64,000 nucleotides of DNA, from the NCBI RefSeq assembly GCF_014174495.1, contig NZ_JACJHR010000001.1, positions 124,001-188,000 on the forward strand, given 5' to 3'. Below the pieces are notes generated by a model. That model saw nothing but the letters and a program-made list of their open reading frames with translations. It searched no databases and was not told where the DNA came from. The DNA comes from Amycolatopsis echigonensis (GTDB taxonomy: Bacteria > Actinomycetota > Actinomycetes > Mycobacteriales > Pseudonocardiaceae). Position numbers and translations under genes: made by a program. Positions 25,081 to 33,475 of this stretch are shown here, one piece after another (position 1 is the stretch's first letter; each line of letters begins with the position of its first letter).

Positions 25081-25956
25081 GTGCTGACCAGGCGACGTTT
25101 TCTGACTGCTGCCGCCGCGGCCGGGCTCGTGCCCGTCGCCGGTCGGCAAACGGCCGCCGCTGACGACGCGGAACCCGGGCTGACCGCCTACCTCGGCGGC
25201 GAGGCGATCGGCCGCGACGCGGTGCTCGAATGGGAGGCGCGACGCCTGCGCGTCGCCGCGGAGCGGTTGCGCGGCAACCTGCCCGCCGCGCTGGCGGCCG
25301 AACTCGACGCGCTAGTGCTGCGGCCTGCCCAGAGCACCGCGGAGGTGGCCCGTGACCGCGAGCGTCTCGCCGCGGTGAAGATGCGGATGGGCGAGGCGGA
25401 GATCCGCAAGCTGATGGCTCCTGACCTCGCGGTCAGCGGCCCGGCGAGCGAGGGCGCGGCTGCCCCCGGCGAGTGGGCGGTCAGCAGCGCCGGGCTCGCC
25501 AGCACGCGCGGCACGGCCGGCGGATTCGCGCGGTGGTTCACCGGCGAGCGGGACCGGAACGACGAGCGAGCCATGCTGGCCGCCTGCCCGGACCACTACG
25601 TCATCCGGACTCCCCGCGCCGGCGTCCAGGAAGTGATCGAGGTGACCGGCGGCGCGGTGCTCGCCGCGCGGTTCGTCATCGACTACGCCGACACCGCGGG
25701 CGTTCCGATCGCGCGGGACCAGGGGTTCCCGATCGACCTCTCCGGCTGGGCCCGCGGCGGCGACGGCGTCCCGATCGGCGCGGTGCGCCACCAGTTCCGC
25801 GACGATCCGCGAGGCGGATTCGCCGCGCGGCTCGCGATCGCGTTTCCGGCGGTGCTGCCGCCGTGGATGATCAGCGAGCACCGCTGGCACCTCGCCTGCG
25901 AGTTCTCGAACTGGGTCCTCGCTTATCTGGCGGGCCGCCCGGCGACCGCGCACTGA
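25081..25956 (+). CDS. Exported (Tat-type signal) paralogue of the 23325 protein, unknown function
   Basis: 291 residues from GTG 25081, with GGAGGTG upstream. The N-terminus TRRRFLTAAAAAGLVPVAG has the twin-arginine R-R-x-F-L signal followed by a hydrophobic stretch and an Ala-x-Ala cleavage site, so Tat export is likely. The mature part resembles the 23325-24062 protein (WEARRLR, VIDYADTAG, GAVRHQFRD, HLACEFSNW). I know no function for this family. Tat export would suggest a folded or cofactor-binding protein. The pair flank and face away from the XRE-cupin regulator. Confidence 0.7.
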   Translation: MLTRRRFLTAAAAAGLVPVAGRQTAAADDAEPGLTAYLGGEAIGRDAVLEWEARRLRVAAERLRGNLPAALAAELDALVLRPAQSTAEVARDRERLAAVKMRMGEAEIRKLMAPDLAVSGPASEGAAAPGEWAVSSAGLASTRGTAGGFARWFTGERDRNDERAMLAACPDHYVIRTPRAGVQEVIEVTGGAVLAARFVIDYADTAGVPIARDQGFPIDLSGWARGGDGVPIGAVRHQFRDDPRGGFAARLAIAFPAVLPPWMISEHRWHLACEFSNWVLAYLAGRPATAH

Positions 25957-26000
25957 GCTGCCGCGATCTCGGTGCCCAGCCTGATTTTGTGCGCTATGCG

Positions 26001-26030
26001 TTGACATATGCTGCGCGTTGTTTCATGATA
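26001..26030 (+). promoter_or_regulatory. Candidate promoter of the hydroxyquinol operon
   Basis: TTGACA (26001-26006) and ATGATA (26025-26030) are separated by 18 bp in a locally AT-richer stretch, about 110 bp before the first gene. The leader then holds an AGGAGG ribosome site at 26129-26134. Confidence 0.5.
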
Positions 26031-26138
26031 CTGAACACCGGCTGAACGCTGCGCTTCCGATGGGCAGTCGAGGGGCGACCGTTCCCTCACTTGTCGGCCA
26101 GCCGGAGAAACCAGGCAGTCAATCCTCAGGAGGAGTCC

Positions 26139-27008
26139 GTGTTGATCGGATTCGCCGGGCTCGGGCGGATGGGCCGGCCGATGGCCGCCCGGCTGGCCCG
26201 AGCCGGGCACACCGTCCTCGCTTACGACCCGGGCCTCGGCGCGGCGCCCGACGGCGTGACCGCGGTCGAGTCGGCGGGCCGGCTCGCGGACGCGCCGGTG
26301 AGCATCAGCATGCTGCCGGACGGGGCGACAACCCGGGACCTGGTGGAGCGCGGGCTGGCCGGAGCGCGGCGTGGGCATCTGCACGTCGTGATGGGCACCG
26401 TCGGGCCCGCGCTGGTGCGCGAACTGGCTGCGCGAGGCGGCCCGGTCGAACTGGCGGACGCCCCGGTGTCCGGCAGCGTGTCGATGGCGGAGGCCGGCAC
26501 GGTCACCGCGATGGTCGGCGCCACGCCGGATCAGTTCGCCCGGCTCCGTCCGGTCCTGTCCGCCATGACCGCTGCGCAGGTGCACACCGGTCCGGTCGGT
26601 TCGGGTTCGGCGGCGAAGCTCGCGGTGAACACGGTGCTGGCCGCGGTCAACCAAGGGGTCGCCGAAGGCCTGCTCGTCGCGGAGGCGGGCGGACTCGACC
26701 TGAAGATCTTCTACGACGTGCTCCGGACGAGCGCCGCGGGCGCGCCTTACGTCGGCTACAAGGAGGAAGCGTTCCTCTCCCCGGCCTCGGCCGGAGTCGC
26801 CGCACCGGTGTCGCTGATCCGCAAAGACCTCGGCCTCGCCCTCGACGTCGCCGCCGGTCGCCGGCTCGGACTGCCGGGCACCGAAGCGGCTCAGTCCGTC
26901 CTCGACGACGCGATCGCGGCCGGGCTCGGCGACGAGGACATGGCTCAGGTCCTTGCGGCACTGCGGCTGCGCAACACCCGCTCGAACGACAAGGAGACGA
27001 TCTCATGA
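26139..27008 (+). CDS. 3-hydroxyisobutyrate/6-phosphogluconate-type NAD(P)-dependent dehydrogenase
   Basis: 289 residues from GTG 26139, placed five bases after AGGAGG. Rossmann motif GLGRMGRPMA at the N-terminus, the substrate-loop signature ADAPVSGSV, and the catalytic Lys in GSGSAAKLAVN. This family oxidises beta-hydroxy acids or reduces their semialdehydes. As the first gene of the hydroxyquinol operon it may handle a side-chain or ring-cleavage product. It overlaps the next gene by ATGA. Confidence 0.88.
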   Translation: MLIGFAGLGRMGRPMAARLARAGHTVLAYDPGLGAAPDGVTAVESAGRLADAPVSISMLPDGATTRDLVERGLAGARRGHLHVVMGTVGPALVRELAARGGPVELADAPVSGSVSMAEAGTVTAMVGATPDQFARLRPVLSAMTAAQVHTGPVGSGSAAKLAVNTVLAAVNQGVAEGLLVAEAGGLDLKIFYDVLRTSAAGAPYVGYKEEAFLSPASAGVAAPVSLIRKDLGLALDVAAGRRLGLPGTEAAQSVLDDAIAAGLGDEDMAQVLAALRLRNTRSNDKETIS

Positions 27009-27400
27009 CCGCCGGCACTGCCGCGGACGTCGAAGCGACCATCCGGGATCTGGAAGAAAGCCGTTACGCCGCCGTCATTTCCGGCGACATCGAGGCCTTC
27101 TCCGCGCACGCGCACCCCGACCTGGCCTACACCCATTCGAACGGCGTCACCGACACCCTGGACTCGTACCGCGAGAAGCTGCGGGCAGGCTACTACGTCT
27201 ATCACCGCATCGATCACCCGGTCGACCGGATCCTCGTCTGCGGGGACACCGCCGTCGTGGTGGGAGAGATGCATGCGGACATCACCGCCGGCGGGACCCG
27301 CAAAACCCTGGCCAACAAGGCTTTGGCGGTGTGGGTGCGCGAGAACGGCCGATGGCTGCTGCTGGCCTACCAACCCACCGTGCTGCCCGAGGCGCGCTGA
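27005..27400 (+). CDS. NTF2-like (DUF4440/SnoaL-type) protein
   Basis: 131 residues. Features: an N-terminal helix IRDLEESRYAAVISGDIEAF, then HPDLAYTHSNGV with the DLxYxHSxG motif characteristic of DUF4440-like proteins, and strands ending in VRENGRWLLLAYQPT. It is likely a small enzyme or accessory such as a decarboxylase or dehydratase. Translational coupling on both sides (ATGA with the previous gene, TGATG with maleylacetate reductase) places it firmly in the pathway. Confidence 0.82.
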   Translation: MTAGTAADVEATIRDLEESRYAAVISGDIEAFSAHAHPDLAYTHSNGVTDTLDSYREKLRAGYYVYHRIDHPVDRILVCGDTAVVVGEMHADITAGGTRKTLANKALAVWVRENGRWLLLAYQPTVLPEAR

Positions 27401-28461
27401 TGGCCGCCTTTGTCTACGACGCCCTGCCCGGCCGGGTGGTCTTCGGCGCCGGAGCCGCGCGGACCCAGCTGGCCGCGGAAGCGGAAGCCTTGGGAGCCAA
27501 GCGGATTCTGGTGGTCGCCGCCGATTCGGAAACCGAGCTGGCCGACGAACTCTGCGGCCCGCTCGCCGGCCGGGTGACGGAGACGTTCTCCGCAGTCCGC
27601 CCGCACGTCCCGGTCGAGGCGGCGGACAAGGCACGCGCCGCGGCCGCCGGCGCCGATCTGATCCTGTCGGTGGGCGGCGGCTCGACGACCGGCACCGCCA
27701 AAGCGGTCGCGCTGACCACCGGACTGCCGATCCTGGCCGTGCCCACCACATACGCGGGCTCGGAGGTCACCCCGGTCTGGGGCCTGACCGACGCGGGCCG
27801 CAAGACGACCGGAACCGACCCGCGCGTGCTGCCCCGCACGGTCGTCTACGACCCGGACTTGACCGCCACCTTGCCGGAGGAACTGGCGGTCGCCAGCGGT
27901 CTGAACGCGATGGCGCACTGCGTCGAAGCGTTCTGGGCGCCGCGCCGCAATCCTGTGTCCAGCGCCGTCGCCGAGGACGGGATCCGGCACCTGGCGGCGG
28001 GCTTGCCCGGCTCGGGCGCGGACCCCGCCTCGCGCGAAGAGCTGATGCTCGGCGCCTACCTGGCCGGGTCGGCGTTTGCCGTCGCGGGATCGGGGCTGCA
28101 CCACAAGATCTGCCATGTGCTCGGCGGCGCTTTCGACCTGCCGCACGCGCAGACGCACGCCGTCGTGCTCCCGCACGTGCTGGCGTTCAATGCCGCTCCC
28201 GCCGCCGACGCCGCGGCGCGGACCGCCGCCGCGCTTGGCGCGCCGGACCCGGCGATCGGGTTGTTCGAACTGGCCGCGCGACTCGGCGTTCCCGCTGGGT
28301 TGCGCGAGCTGGGACTCCTTGAGTCCGATGTGGACACTGTGCTGGACGAGATCCTCGAGCTGGCACCGGCCGACAATCCCCGTCCGGTCACCGCCGCCGG
28401 GGTTCGGACGCTGCTGCACGCGGCGTGGGCGGGCATCGAGCCAGGAAAGGAAAGCCGGTGA
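27400..28461 (+). CDS. Maleylacetate reductase
   Basis: 353 residues, an iron-alcohol-dehydrogenase-like fold. Signatures: a VVFGAGAA nucleotide-site start, [34 protein letters not shown] (diagnostic of maleylacetate reductases), [11 protein letters not shown] and [22 protein letters not shown]. It reduces maleylacetate to 3-oxoadipate with NAD(P)H. Maleylacetate is the product of hydroxyquinol ring cleavage, and the dioxygenase gene overlaps the 3' end by GTGA, so the two consecutive steps are coupled. No 3-oxoadipate CoA transferase or thiolase is in the window. Confidence 0.93.
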   Translation: MAAFVYDALPGRVVFGAGAARTQLAAEAEALGAKRILVVAADSETELADELCGPLAGRVTETFSAVRPHVPVEAADKARAAAAGADLILSVGGGSTTGTAKAVALTTGLPILAVPTTYAGSEVTPVWGLTDAGRKTTGTDPRVLPRTVVYDPDLTATLPEELAVASGLNAMAHCVEAFWAPRRNPVSSAVAEDGIRHLAAGLPGSGADPASREELMLGAYLAGSAFAVAGSGLHHKICHVLGGAFDLPHAQTHAVVLPHVLAFNAAPAADAAARTAAALGAPDPAIGLFELAARLGVPAGLRELGLLESDVDTVLDEILELAPADNPRPVTAAGVRTLLHAAWAGIEPGKESR

Positions 28462-29342
28462 GCACACGGGAAAGCCTTGCCGCCGAACGGGAACAGGCCG
28501 TCACCGACGATGTCCTGGCCAGCTTCGACAACGCCGAGCCACGGCTGCGCGAGGTCATGCAGAGCCTGGTCCGGCACCTGCACGCGTTCGCCCGCGAAAC
28601 CCGCCTCAGCGAACGGGAATGGGAAGCGGGCATCGCATTCCTCACCCGCGCCGGGCGCCTCACCGACGACCGGCGCCAGGAGTTCATTCTGCTGTCCGAT
28701 GTGCTCGGGCTGTCGATGCTGACCGTCGCGATCAACCAACCGGCGGAACCGGGCGCGACCGAGGCGACCGTGTTCGGGCCGTTTTTCCACGACGAGGCAC
28801 CGGAAATCGCGCTCGGCGGAGACATCGCCCGCGGCGCGGCCGGGATGCCATGCTACGTGTCCGGACAGGTCCGCGGCACTGGCGGCGAGCCGATCGCCGG
28901 GGCCCGGATCGACGTGTGGGAGGCCGACGAGGACGGCTTCTACGACGTCCAGTACGACGACCACCGCTCCGCCGGTCGGGCGTGGCTGCGCACCGGGCCG
29001 GAAGGGGAGTACCGGTTCTGGTCGGTGCTGCCCGCGCCGTATCCGATCCCGCACGACGGCCCGGTCGGAGACCTGCTCAAGGCCGCCGGACGCGGCCCGA
29101 TGCGCCCGGCGCACCTGCACTTCATGGTCACCGCGCCCGGATACCGGCGGCTGATCACCCACATTTTCCTCGCCGGCGACCCGCATCTGCGCGACGACGC
29201 GGTCTTCGGCGTGAAAGACAGCCTGATCGTCGACGCGACCACTCACGCGGGCGGGCTCGCACCCGACGGGACCGAGCCCGCGGCCCCCTGGGCGAGCATC
29301 GCTTTCGACCTCGTCCTGGCCCCCGCACCGGCCCGCCCCTGA
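28458..29342 (+). CDS. Hydroxyquinol 1,2-dioxygenase (intradiol ring cleavage)
   Basis: 294 residues from GTG 28458. N-terminal helical linker domain ([20 protein letters not shown]) and catalytic beta-sandwich with the non-heme Fe(III) ligands: Tyr in [15 protein letters not shown], Tyr in [14 protein letters not shown], and two His in RPAHLHFMV. The PYPIPxDGPVG signature is typical for hydroxyquinol/chlorocatechol dioxygenases. It opens 1,2,4-trihydroxybenzene to maleylacetate. It lies between maleylacetate reductase and an MFS carrier. Confidence 0.93.
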   Translation: MSTRESLAAEREQAVTDDVLASFDNAEPRLREVMQSLVRHLHAFARETRLSEREWEAGIAFLTRAGRLTDDRRQEFILLSDVLGLSMLTVAINQPAEPGATEATVFGPFFHDEAPEIALGGDIARGAAGMPCYVSGQVRGTGGEPIAGARIDVWEADEDGFYDVQYDDHRSAGRAWLRTGPEGEYRFWSVLPAPYPIPHDGPVGDLLKAAGRGPMRPAHLHFMVTAPGYRRLITHIFLAGDPHLRDDAVFGVKDSLIVDATTHAGGLAPDGTEPAAPWASIAFDLVLAPAPARP

Positions 29343-29428
29343 CCCGCTGCGCCCATTCCCGACCGTCCGCGCCCGGACGGCGATCGACCCTGCCCGCACG
29401 CCCTGGCAGCTCACCGTGGAGATGCGAC

Positions 29429-30646
29429 ATGAGAGATTCCCGCTGGATCGTCCTGGGCGGGTGCTTCCTCGCCTACCTGTTCGACGCGCTCGAAATCGTC
29501 CTGCTGTCGCTGGCGTTGCCGGCGATCCGGCACGAGATGGGGTTGTCGGTCACGCAAGCGGGCCTGCTCGCGACCGCGACCTTGCTGGGCATCGGAGTCA
29601 GCAGCGTCACCGGCGGCTACGTGGCGGACAACTTCGGCCGGAAGAAAGCGCTGATCGCTTCGCTGCTGGTGTTCGGCGGGTTCACCGCGGCGCTGTCCGC
29701 CGTGCCGAACTTCGCGGTGTTCCTCGTCCTCCGGTTCCTCGCGGGCATCGGGCTCGGCGCGGTGTGGAGCGTCGTGTCGGCGTACGTGGTCGAGACCTGG
29801 CCGTCGCGGCTGCGCGGCCGTGCCGCCGCGTTCGTGATCAGCGCGTTCCCCGCCGGGGGAGCGATCGCCGCGGTGCTGTCCGCCCCGTTCCTGCCGAACT
29901 GGCGGATGATGTTCCTCGCCGCCGGTCTCGCGGTCGTCGTGCCCGTCGCGGTGGTCCTCGCTTTCTTCCCCGAATCGGCCAGCTGGGCCGAGCAGAACGC
30001 ACAGCACGAGGGCGATCCGGTCACCGCGCGGACCGTGCTCACCGGCTCGCTGCGCCGCACCACGCTGCTCGGCACGCTCATGGCTGCGCTGGCCTTGACC
30101 GGGTACTGGGGCACGACCACCTGGCTCCCGACCTACCTGACCACCGAGCGCGGCCTGCCCGCCCCGTCGGTCGCGGTCTTCGTGACCATCCTCAACCTCG
30201 GCATGTTCCTGGGCTACAACGGGTTCGGCCTGCTCGCCGACCGGGTCGGCAGGCACCGCACGATCGTGGCGACACTGGCCGGCGTCGCCGTCACCCTGCC
30301 CGTCTACGCGGTCGTCACCCATCAGGCGGCGCTGATGTGGCTCGGTCCGCTGTTCGGCGCGTTCACCGCGTTCTTCGGTCTGTTCGGCTCCTATCTCGGG
30401 GAGCTGTTCCCCACCCGGGCGCGAGCCACCGGTGCGGGCTTCTGCTTCAACGTCGGCCGCGGCATCTCCGCTTTCGCCCCGTTCGCGCTGGCGGGGCTCG
30501 CCGGCACCATCGGCTTCAGCGGCGGGCTCCTGGTCTGTGCGGGCGTTTTCGCCCTTGCGGCCGTGACGGCGCTGTTCCTGCCGCGCACCACGGCCGGCGA
30601 GGCCCTTCCGGCCGAGGCCGACCGCGTCCGAGGGGCTGCCGCATGA
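29429..30646 (+). CDS. MFS transporter, probable aromatic acid/proton symporter
   Basis: 405 residues with 12 predicted helices. The first helix contains the D residue typical of AAHS carriers (LAYLFDALEIVLLSLALP), the loop 2-3 motif GGYVADNFGRKKAL, and the loop 8-9 motif LLADRVGRHRT. Family membership and operon position suggest uptake of the aromatic substrate of the hydroxyquinol route. It overlaps the next gene by ATGA. Confidence 0.88.
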   Translation: MRDSRWIVLGGCFLAYLFDALEIVLLSLALPAIRHEMGLSVTQAGLLATATLLGIGVSSVTGGYVADNFGRKKALIASLLVFGGFTAALSAVPNFAVFLVLRFLAGIGLGAVWSVVSAYVVETWPSRLRGRAAAFVISAFPAGGAIAAVLSAPFLPNWRMMFLAAGLAVVVPVAVVLAFFPESASWAEQNAQHEGDPVTARTVLTGSLRRTTLLGTLMAALALTGYWGTTTWLPTYLTTERGLPAPSVAVFVTILNLGMFLGYNGFGLLADRVGRHRTIVATLAGVAVTLPVYAVVTHQAALMWLGPLFGAFTAFFGLFGSYLGELFPTRARATGAGFCFNVGRGISAFAPFALAGLAGTIGFSGGLLVCAGVFALAAVTALFLPRTTAGEALPAEADRVRGAAA

Positions 30647-31704
30647 CTGGGACGATGCAGGCAGCCGTTTACCACGGCCCGCAGGACGTGCGGATCGAAC
30701 AAGTGCTGGTGCCGGCTCCGCGGGATGGCGAAGTGCTCCTGGCAGTGCGGCGCAACGGCCTGTGCGGGACGGACGCCACTGAGTGGGCGAAGGGGCCGGT
30801 GCTGGTGCCGCTGCACCGGCCGCATCCGGCGAGCGGGCACGTCGGGCCGATGATCCTGGGACACGAGTTCGTCGGCGAGGTGGTGGACGGGAGCCCCGGC
30901 CTTCCCGCGGGCACGCTCGTCGCCTCCGGCGCGGGAGTTTGGTGCGGACAGTGCGACAGGTGTGCCGAGGGCCGCACCAACGTCTGCCGCAACTACTACA
31001 CGCTCGGGCTGAACGCACCGGGCGGCCTGGCGGAGTACGTTGCGGCACCCGCCGCGACGCTGCGGCCGATTCCTCCCGGCGTCTCCCTGGACGCCGCCGG
31101 GATGGCGCAGCCGCTCGCGGTCGGTCTGCATGCGGTGCGCCGGGCGGGCGTACGCGACGGCGACTCGGTCGTGATCATCGGTGCCGGCGCGATCGGCACG
31201 TTCGTCCTCGCCGGGCTTATCCACTTGTACCGAGCCGACCTGACCGTGATCGACCTGCCCGGGCAGAAGCTGGAGCGGGCCGCGCAGCTCGGCGCGGCGC
31301 ACACCGTCTCCGCCCGCGGCGACGTCGTCGCTGCTGTCCTTGAGCGCACCAGCGGGCGGGGAGCAGACGTGGTGATCGAAGCCAGCGGCGCTTCCGGGCA
31401 GTTCGAGAACGCGCTGCGGATGGTGTCGGCCGGCGGCCGAGTCCTGGCAGTCGGCCTGCCGAAGGACAAGCCCGCCATCGACCTGGCTGCCGTCGCCCTT
31501 CGCGAGATCACCGTCGAGTCCACCGTGGCGCACGTGTGCGACGCCGACCTCGGCCCGGCTCTTGACATCCTCGCCGAAGGACACCTCGAAACGGCGCTGC
31601 TCGAGTCGGTGATCCCGTTGCCGGACGTGGTCGCGCGAGGACTGGAACCGCTGGCGTCCGGCAGCGCCGAGGGCAAGATTCTCGTCGCGCCCACCGGCCG
31701 GTAG
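30643..31704 (+). CDS. Zinc-dependent medium-chain alcohol dehydrogenase
   Basis: 353 residues. Catalytic zinc ligands Cys in NGLCGTDA and His/Glu in LGHEFVGEV; structural zinc Cys cluster CGQCDRCAEGRTNVC; NAD Rossmann motif GAGAIG. The LCGTD and GxxVWCGQC spacing resembles the butanediol/sorbitol dehydrogenase branch. It probably oxidises an alcohol side chain of the substrate or an intermediate before ring attack. It ends 8 bp before the regulator gene. Confidence 0.9.
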   Translation: MTGTMQAAVYHGPQDVRIEQVLVPAPRDGEVLLAVRRNGLCGTDATEWAKGPVLVPLHRPHPASGHVGPMILGHEFVGEVVDGSPGLPAGTLVASGAGVWCGQCDRCAEGRTNVCRNYYTLGLNAPGGLAEYVAAPAATLRPIPPGVSLDAAGMAQPLAVGLHAVRRAGVRDGDSVVIIGAGAIGTFVLAGLIHLYRADLTVIDLPGQKLERAAQLGAAHTVSARGDVVAAVLERTSGRGADVVIEASGASGQFENALRMVSAGGRVLAVGLPKDKPAIDLAAVALREITVESTVAHVCDADLGPALDILAEGHLETALLESVIPLPDVVARGLEPLASGSAEGKILVAPTGR

Positions 31705-31712
31705 GACCTGCC

Positions 31713-33449
31713 ATGTCCGCCGGAACACAGGAATTCATCGCCGCGGCCCGCGCAGCGTTCGTCGCCGACGGAGTCGAGACGCCAGGCATCCGCGCCGAGA
31801 CGCTGGCTTCGTGGCGCCGTTGCAAAGCGGCCGGCGTGCCGGCGACCGGTCGTGTGTCGCGCCGGACCGGCCAGGACTTCGATCGCGACAGTGCGCTGCT
31901 GCGCGCGGTGCGTCCGGTCACCGAGGACCTGATGAGCCAGTTCCACGCCTCCGACTTCGGCATGGTCCTGATCGACCGCGACGCCCGCGTAGTGGGCCGG
32001 TGGACGGCCAACGGCGCGATGGAGAGCCGGCTCGACGGGATGAGCGCCGTCCCCGGAGCGGTCTTCGACGAGTCGTTCGTGGGATCCACCGCACTGGGCA
32101 CGCCCTTGGAGGAGGGCCGTCCAGCCATTGTGGACGGTGCGGAGCACTACAACGAGACCTTCGATTCCGTTGTCGCCACCGGTGTTCCGGTGACCAACCC
32201 GGCGACCGGCGTGGTCGAAGGGGTGCTGGATCTCGTCGCGCCGACCGGTGCGCCGTCAAGCCTGATGCTCCCGCTCGCCGCGCACGCGGCCCGGGACGCG
32301 GGCGATCGGCTGGCGAGCGGGCACGCGAGACACGACCGGGAGCTGCTCGACGCGTACCTGCGCCTGGACCGGCGTGGCCACCGGCGCCCGCTGGCAGCGG
32401 TGAACAGCCGGCTTCTCGTGGTGAACCGGCACGTCGGCGACGCCTTGGCCGGACATCCGCAGCTGCTGCTGTGGGAACAGGTCGAGCGCGCGATCTCCCG
32501 GGGCGAGCGGACGCTCCGCCTCGATCGCGGCGCGCAAACGCCGCTCAGCGCCCGCATCCGGGTGATCGGCGAACCCGGACAGTGCCTGGGCGCGGTTCTC
32601 CAGCTGGTGCCCGGTTTCCCCGCATCTGAGCCGAAAGGCGCACCGTGCGGTCCTCGCGTGCTGGAGACCGCGGCGGCGGCAGCCCTGCGCGGCAGCAGCC
32701 TGCGGTGGACGAGCGCGGTCCAGCGGGTCCGCGAGGCACTGGCGGGCAGCCGCCCGGTGGTGCTCACCGGGCCGAGCGGGAGCGGGAAGAGCTTCCTGGC
32801 CGTATCGGCTGCCCAGCAGCAGGTGGGCAACGAAGGACGAGTCGAAGTGGCCGAGGCATCGGCTGGCGAGACCATGCCCGAGCACTGCGAGGCGGACGCG
32901 CTGGTGCTCGACGGCGTCGACTTGCGCGAGGGGCCGGGCGAACTGCTGCGCAGGGTGGTGGACGCGCGCCGGGCTTCCGGCCGCCTGACGGTCCTCGTCT
33001 CGTGGTGCAGTCCGGCTCGCGCGGAAGAAGCCGCGGCTGCGATCGGAGGCGACATGGTGGAGCTGCCGAGCCTGGCGCACCGCTCCGCCGACATCGCCGA
33101 CCTCGTCCGCGCGTGGGCGGACCGCCAGCGTTCCGGCGTGAGCGTCGACGCGACGGCGGTCCACGAATTGGCCCGGCGCAGCTGGCCGGGCAACGTGCGG
33201 CAGCTATTCACCACACTGGATCGGGCCCTGGCAGCGCGGCCCCACGGCCGGATCGACCGGGCGGCACTGGGTTTCGCCGGCACCCCCGCCCCGCATCGCG
33301 ACCTGACGTTCCTCGAGAACGTCGAACGCGAGGCGATCGCCGCCCTGATCGACTCGGCAGGCGGCAGCCGGATGAGAGTCGCCCAGGAACTCGGCGTGTC
33401 CCGGTCGACGCTCTACCGCAAGCTCGCCGCACTCGGCCTCGACATCTGA
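31713..33449 (+). CDS. AcoR-like GAF/AAA+/Fis regulator lacking the sigma-54 contact motif
   Basis: 578 residues. Order: N-terminal signal-sensing region with a GAF-like part (FGMVLIDRDARVVGRW, FDESFVGSTALGTPL, GAEHYNETFDSVVATGVPV), a shortened AAA+ domain with Walker A GPSGSGKSFL near 350 and a degenerate Walker B ADALVLDGVDL, RRSWPGNVRQL, and a C-terminal Fis-type helix-turn-helix (RMRVAQELGVSRSTLYRKL). The GAFTGA loop that couples such proteins to sigma-54 is absent, in line with actinobacteria generally lacking RpoN. It is probably the activator of this operon, responding to an aromatic or acetoin-like effector. Confidence 0.85.
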   Translation: MSAGTQEFIAAARAAFVADGVETPGIRAETLASWRRCKAAGVPATGRVSRRTGQDFDRDSALLRAVRPVTEDLMSQFHASDFGMVLIDRDARVVGRWTANGAMESRLDGMSAVPGAVFDESFVGSTALGTPLEEGRPAIVDGAEHYNETFDSVVATGVPVTNPATGVVEGVLDLVAPTGAPSSLMLPLAAHAARDAGDRLASGHARHDRELLDAYLRLDRRGHRRPLAAVNSRLLVVNRHVGDALAGHPQLLLWEQVERAISRGERTLRLDRGAQTPLSARIRVIGEPGQCLGAVLQLVPGFPASEPKGAPCGPRVLETAAAAALRGSSLRWTSAVQRVREALAGSRPVVLTGPSGSGKSFLAVSAAQQQVGNEGRVEVAEASAGETMPEHCEADALVLDGVDLREGPGELLRRVVDARRASGRLTVLVSWCSPARAEEAAAAIGGDMVELPSLAHRSADIADLVRAWADRQRSGVSVDATAVHELARRSWPGNVRQLFTTLDRALAARPHGRIDRAALGFAGTPAPHRDLTFLENVEREAIAALIDSAGGSRMRVAQELGVSRSTLYRKLAALGLDI

Positions 33450-33475
33450 ACCGACCACCGGAGACAGGAAAGCGG

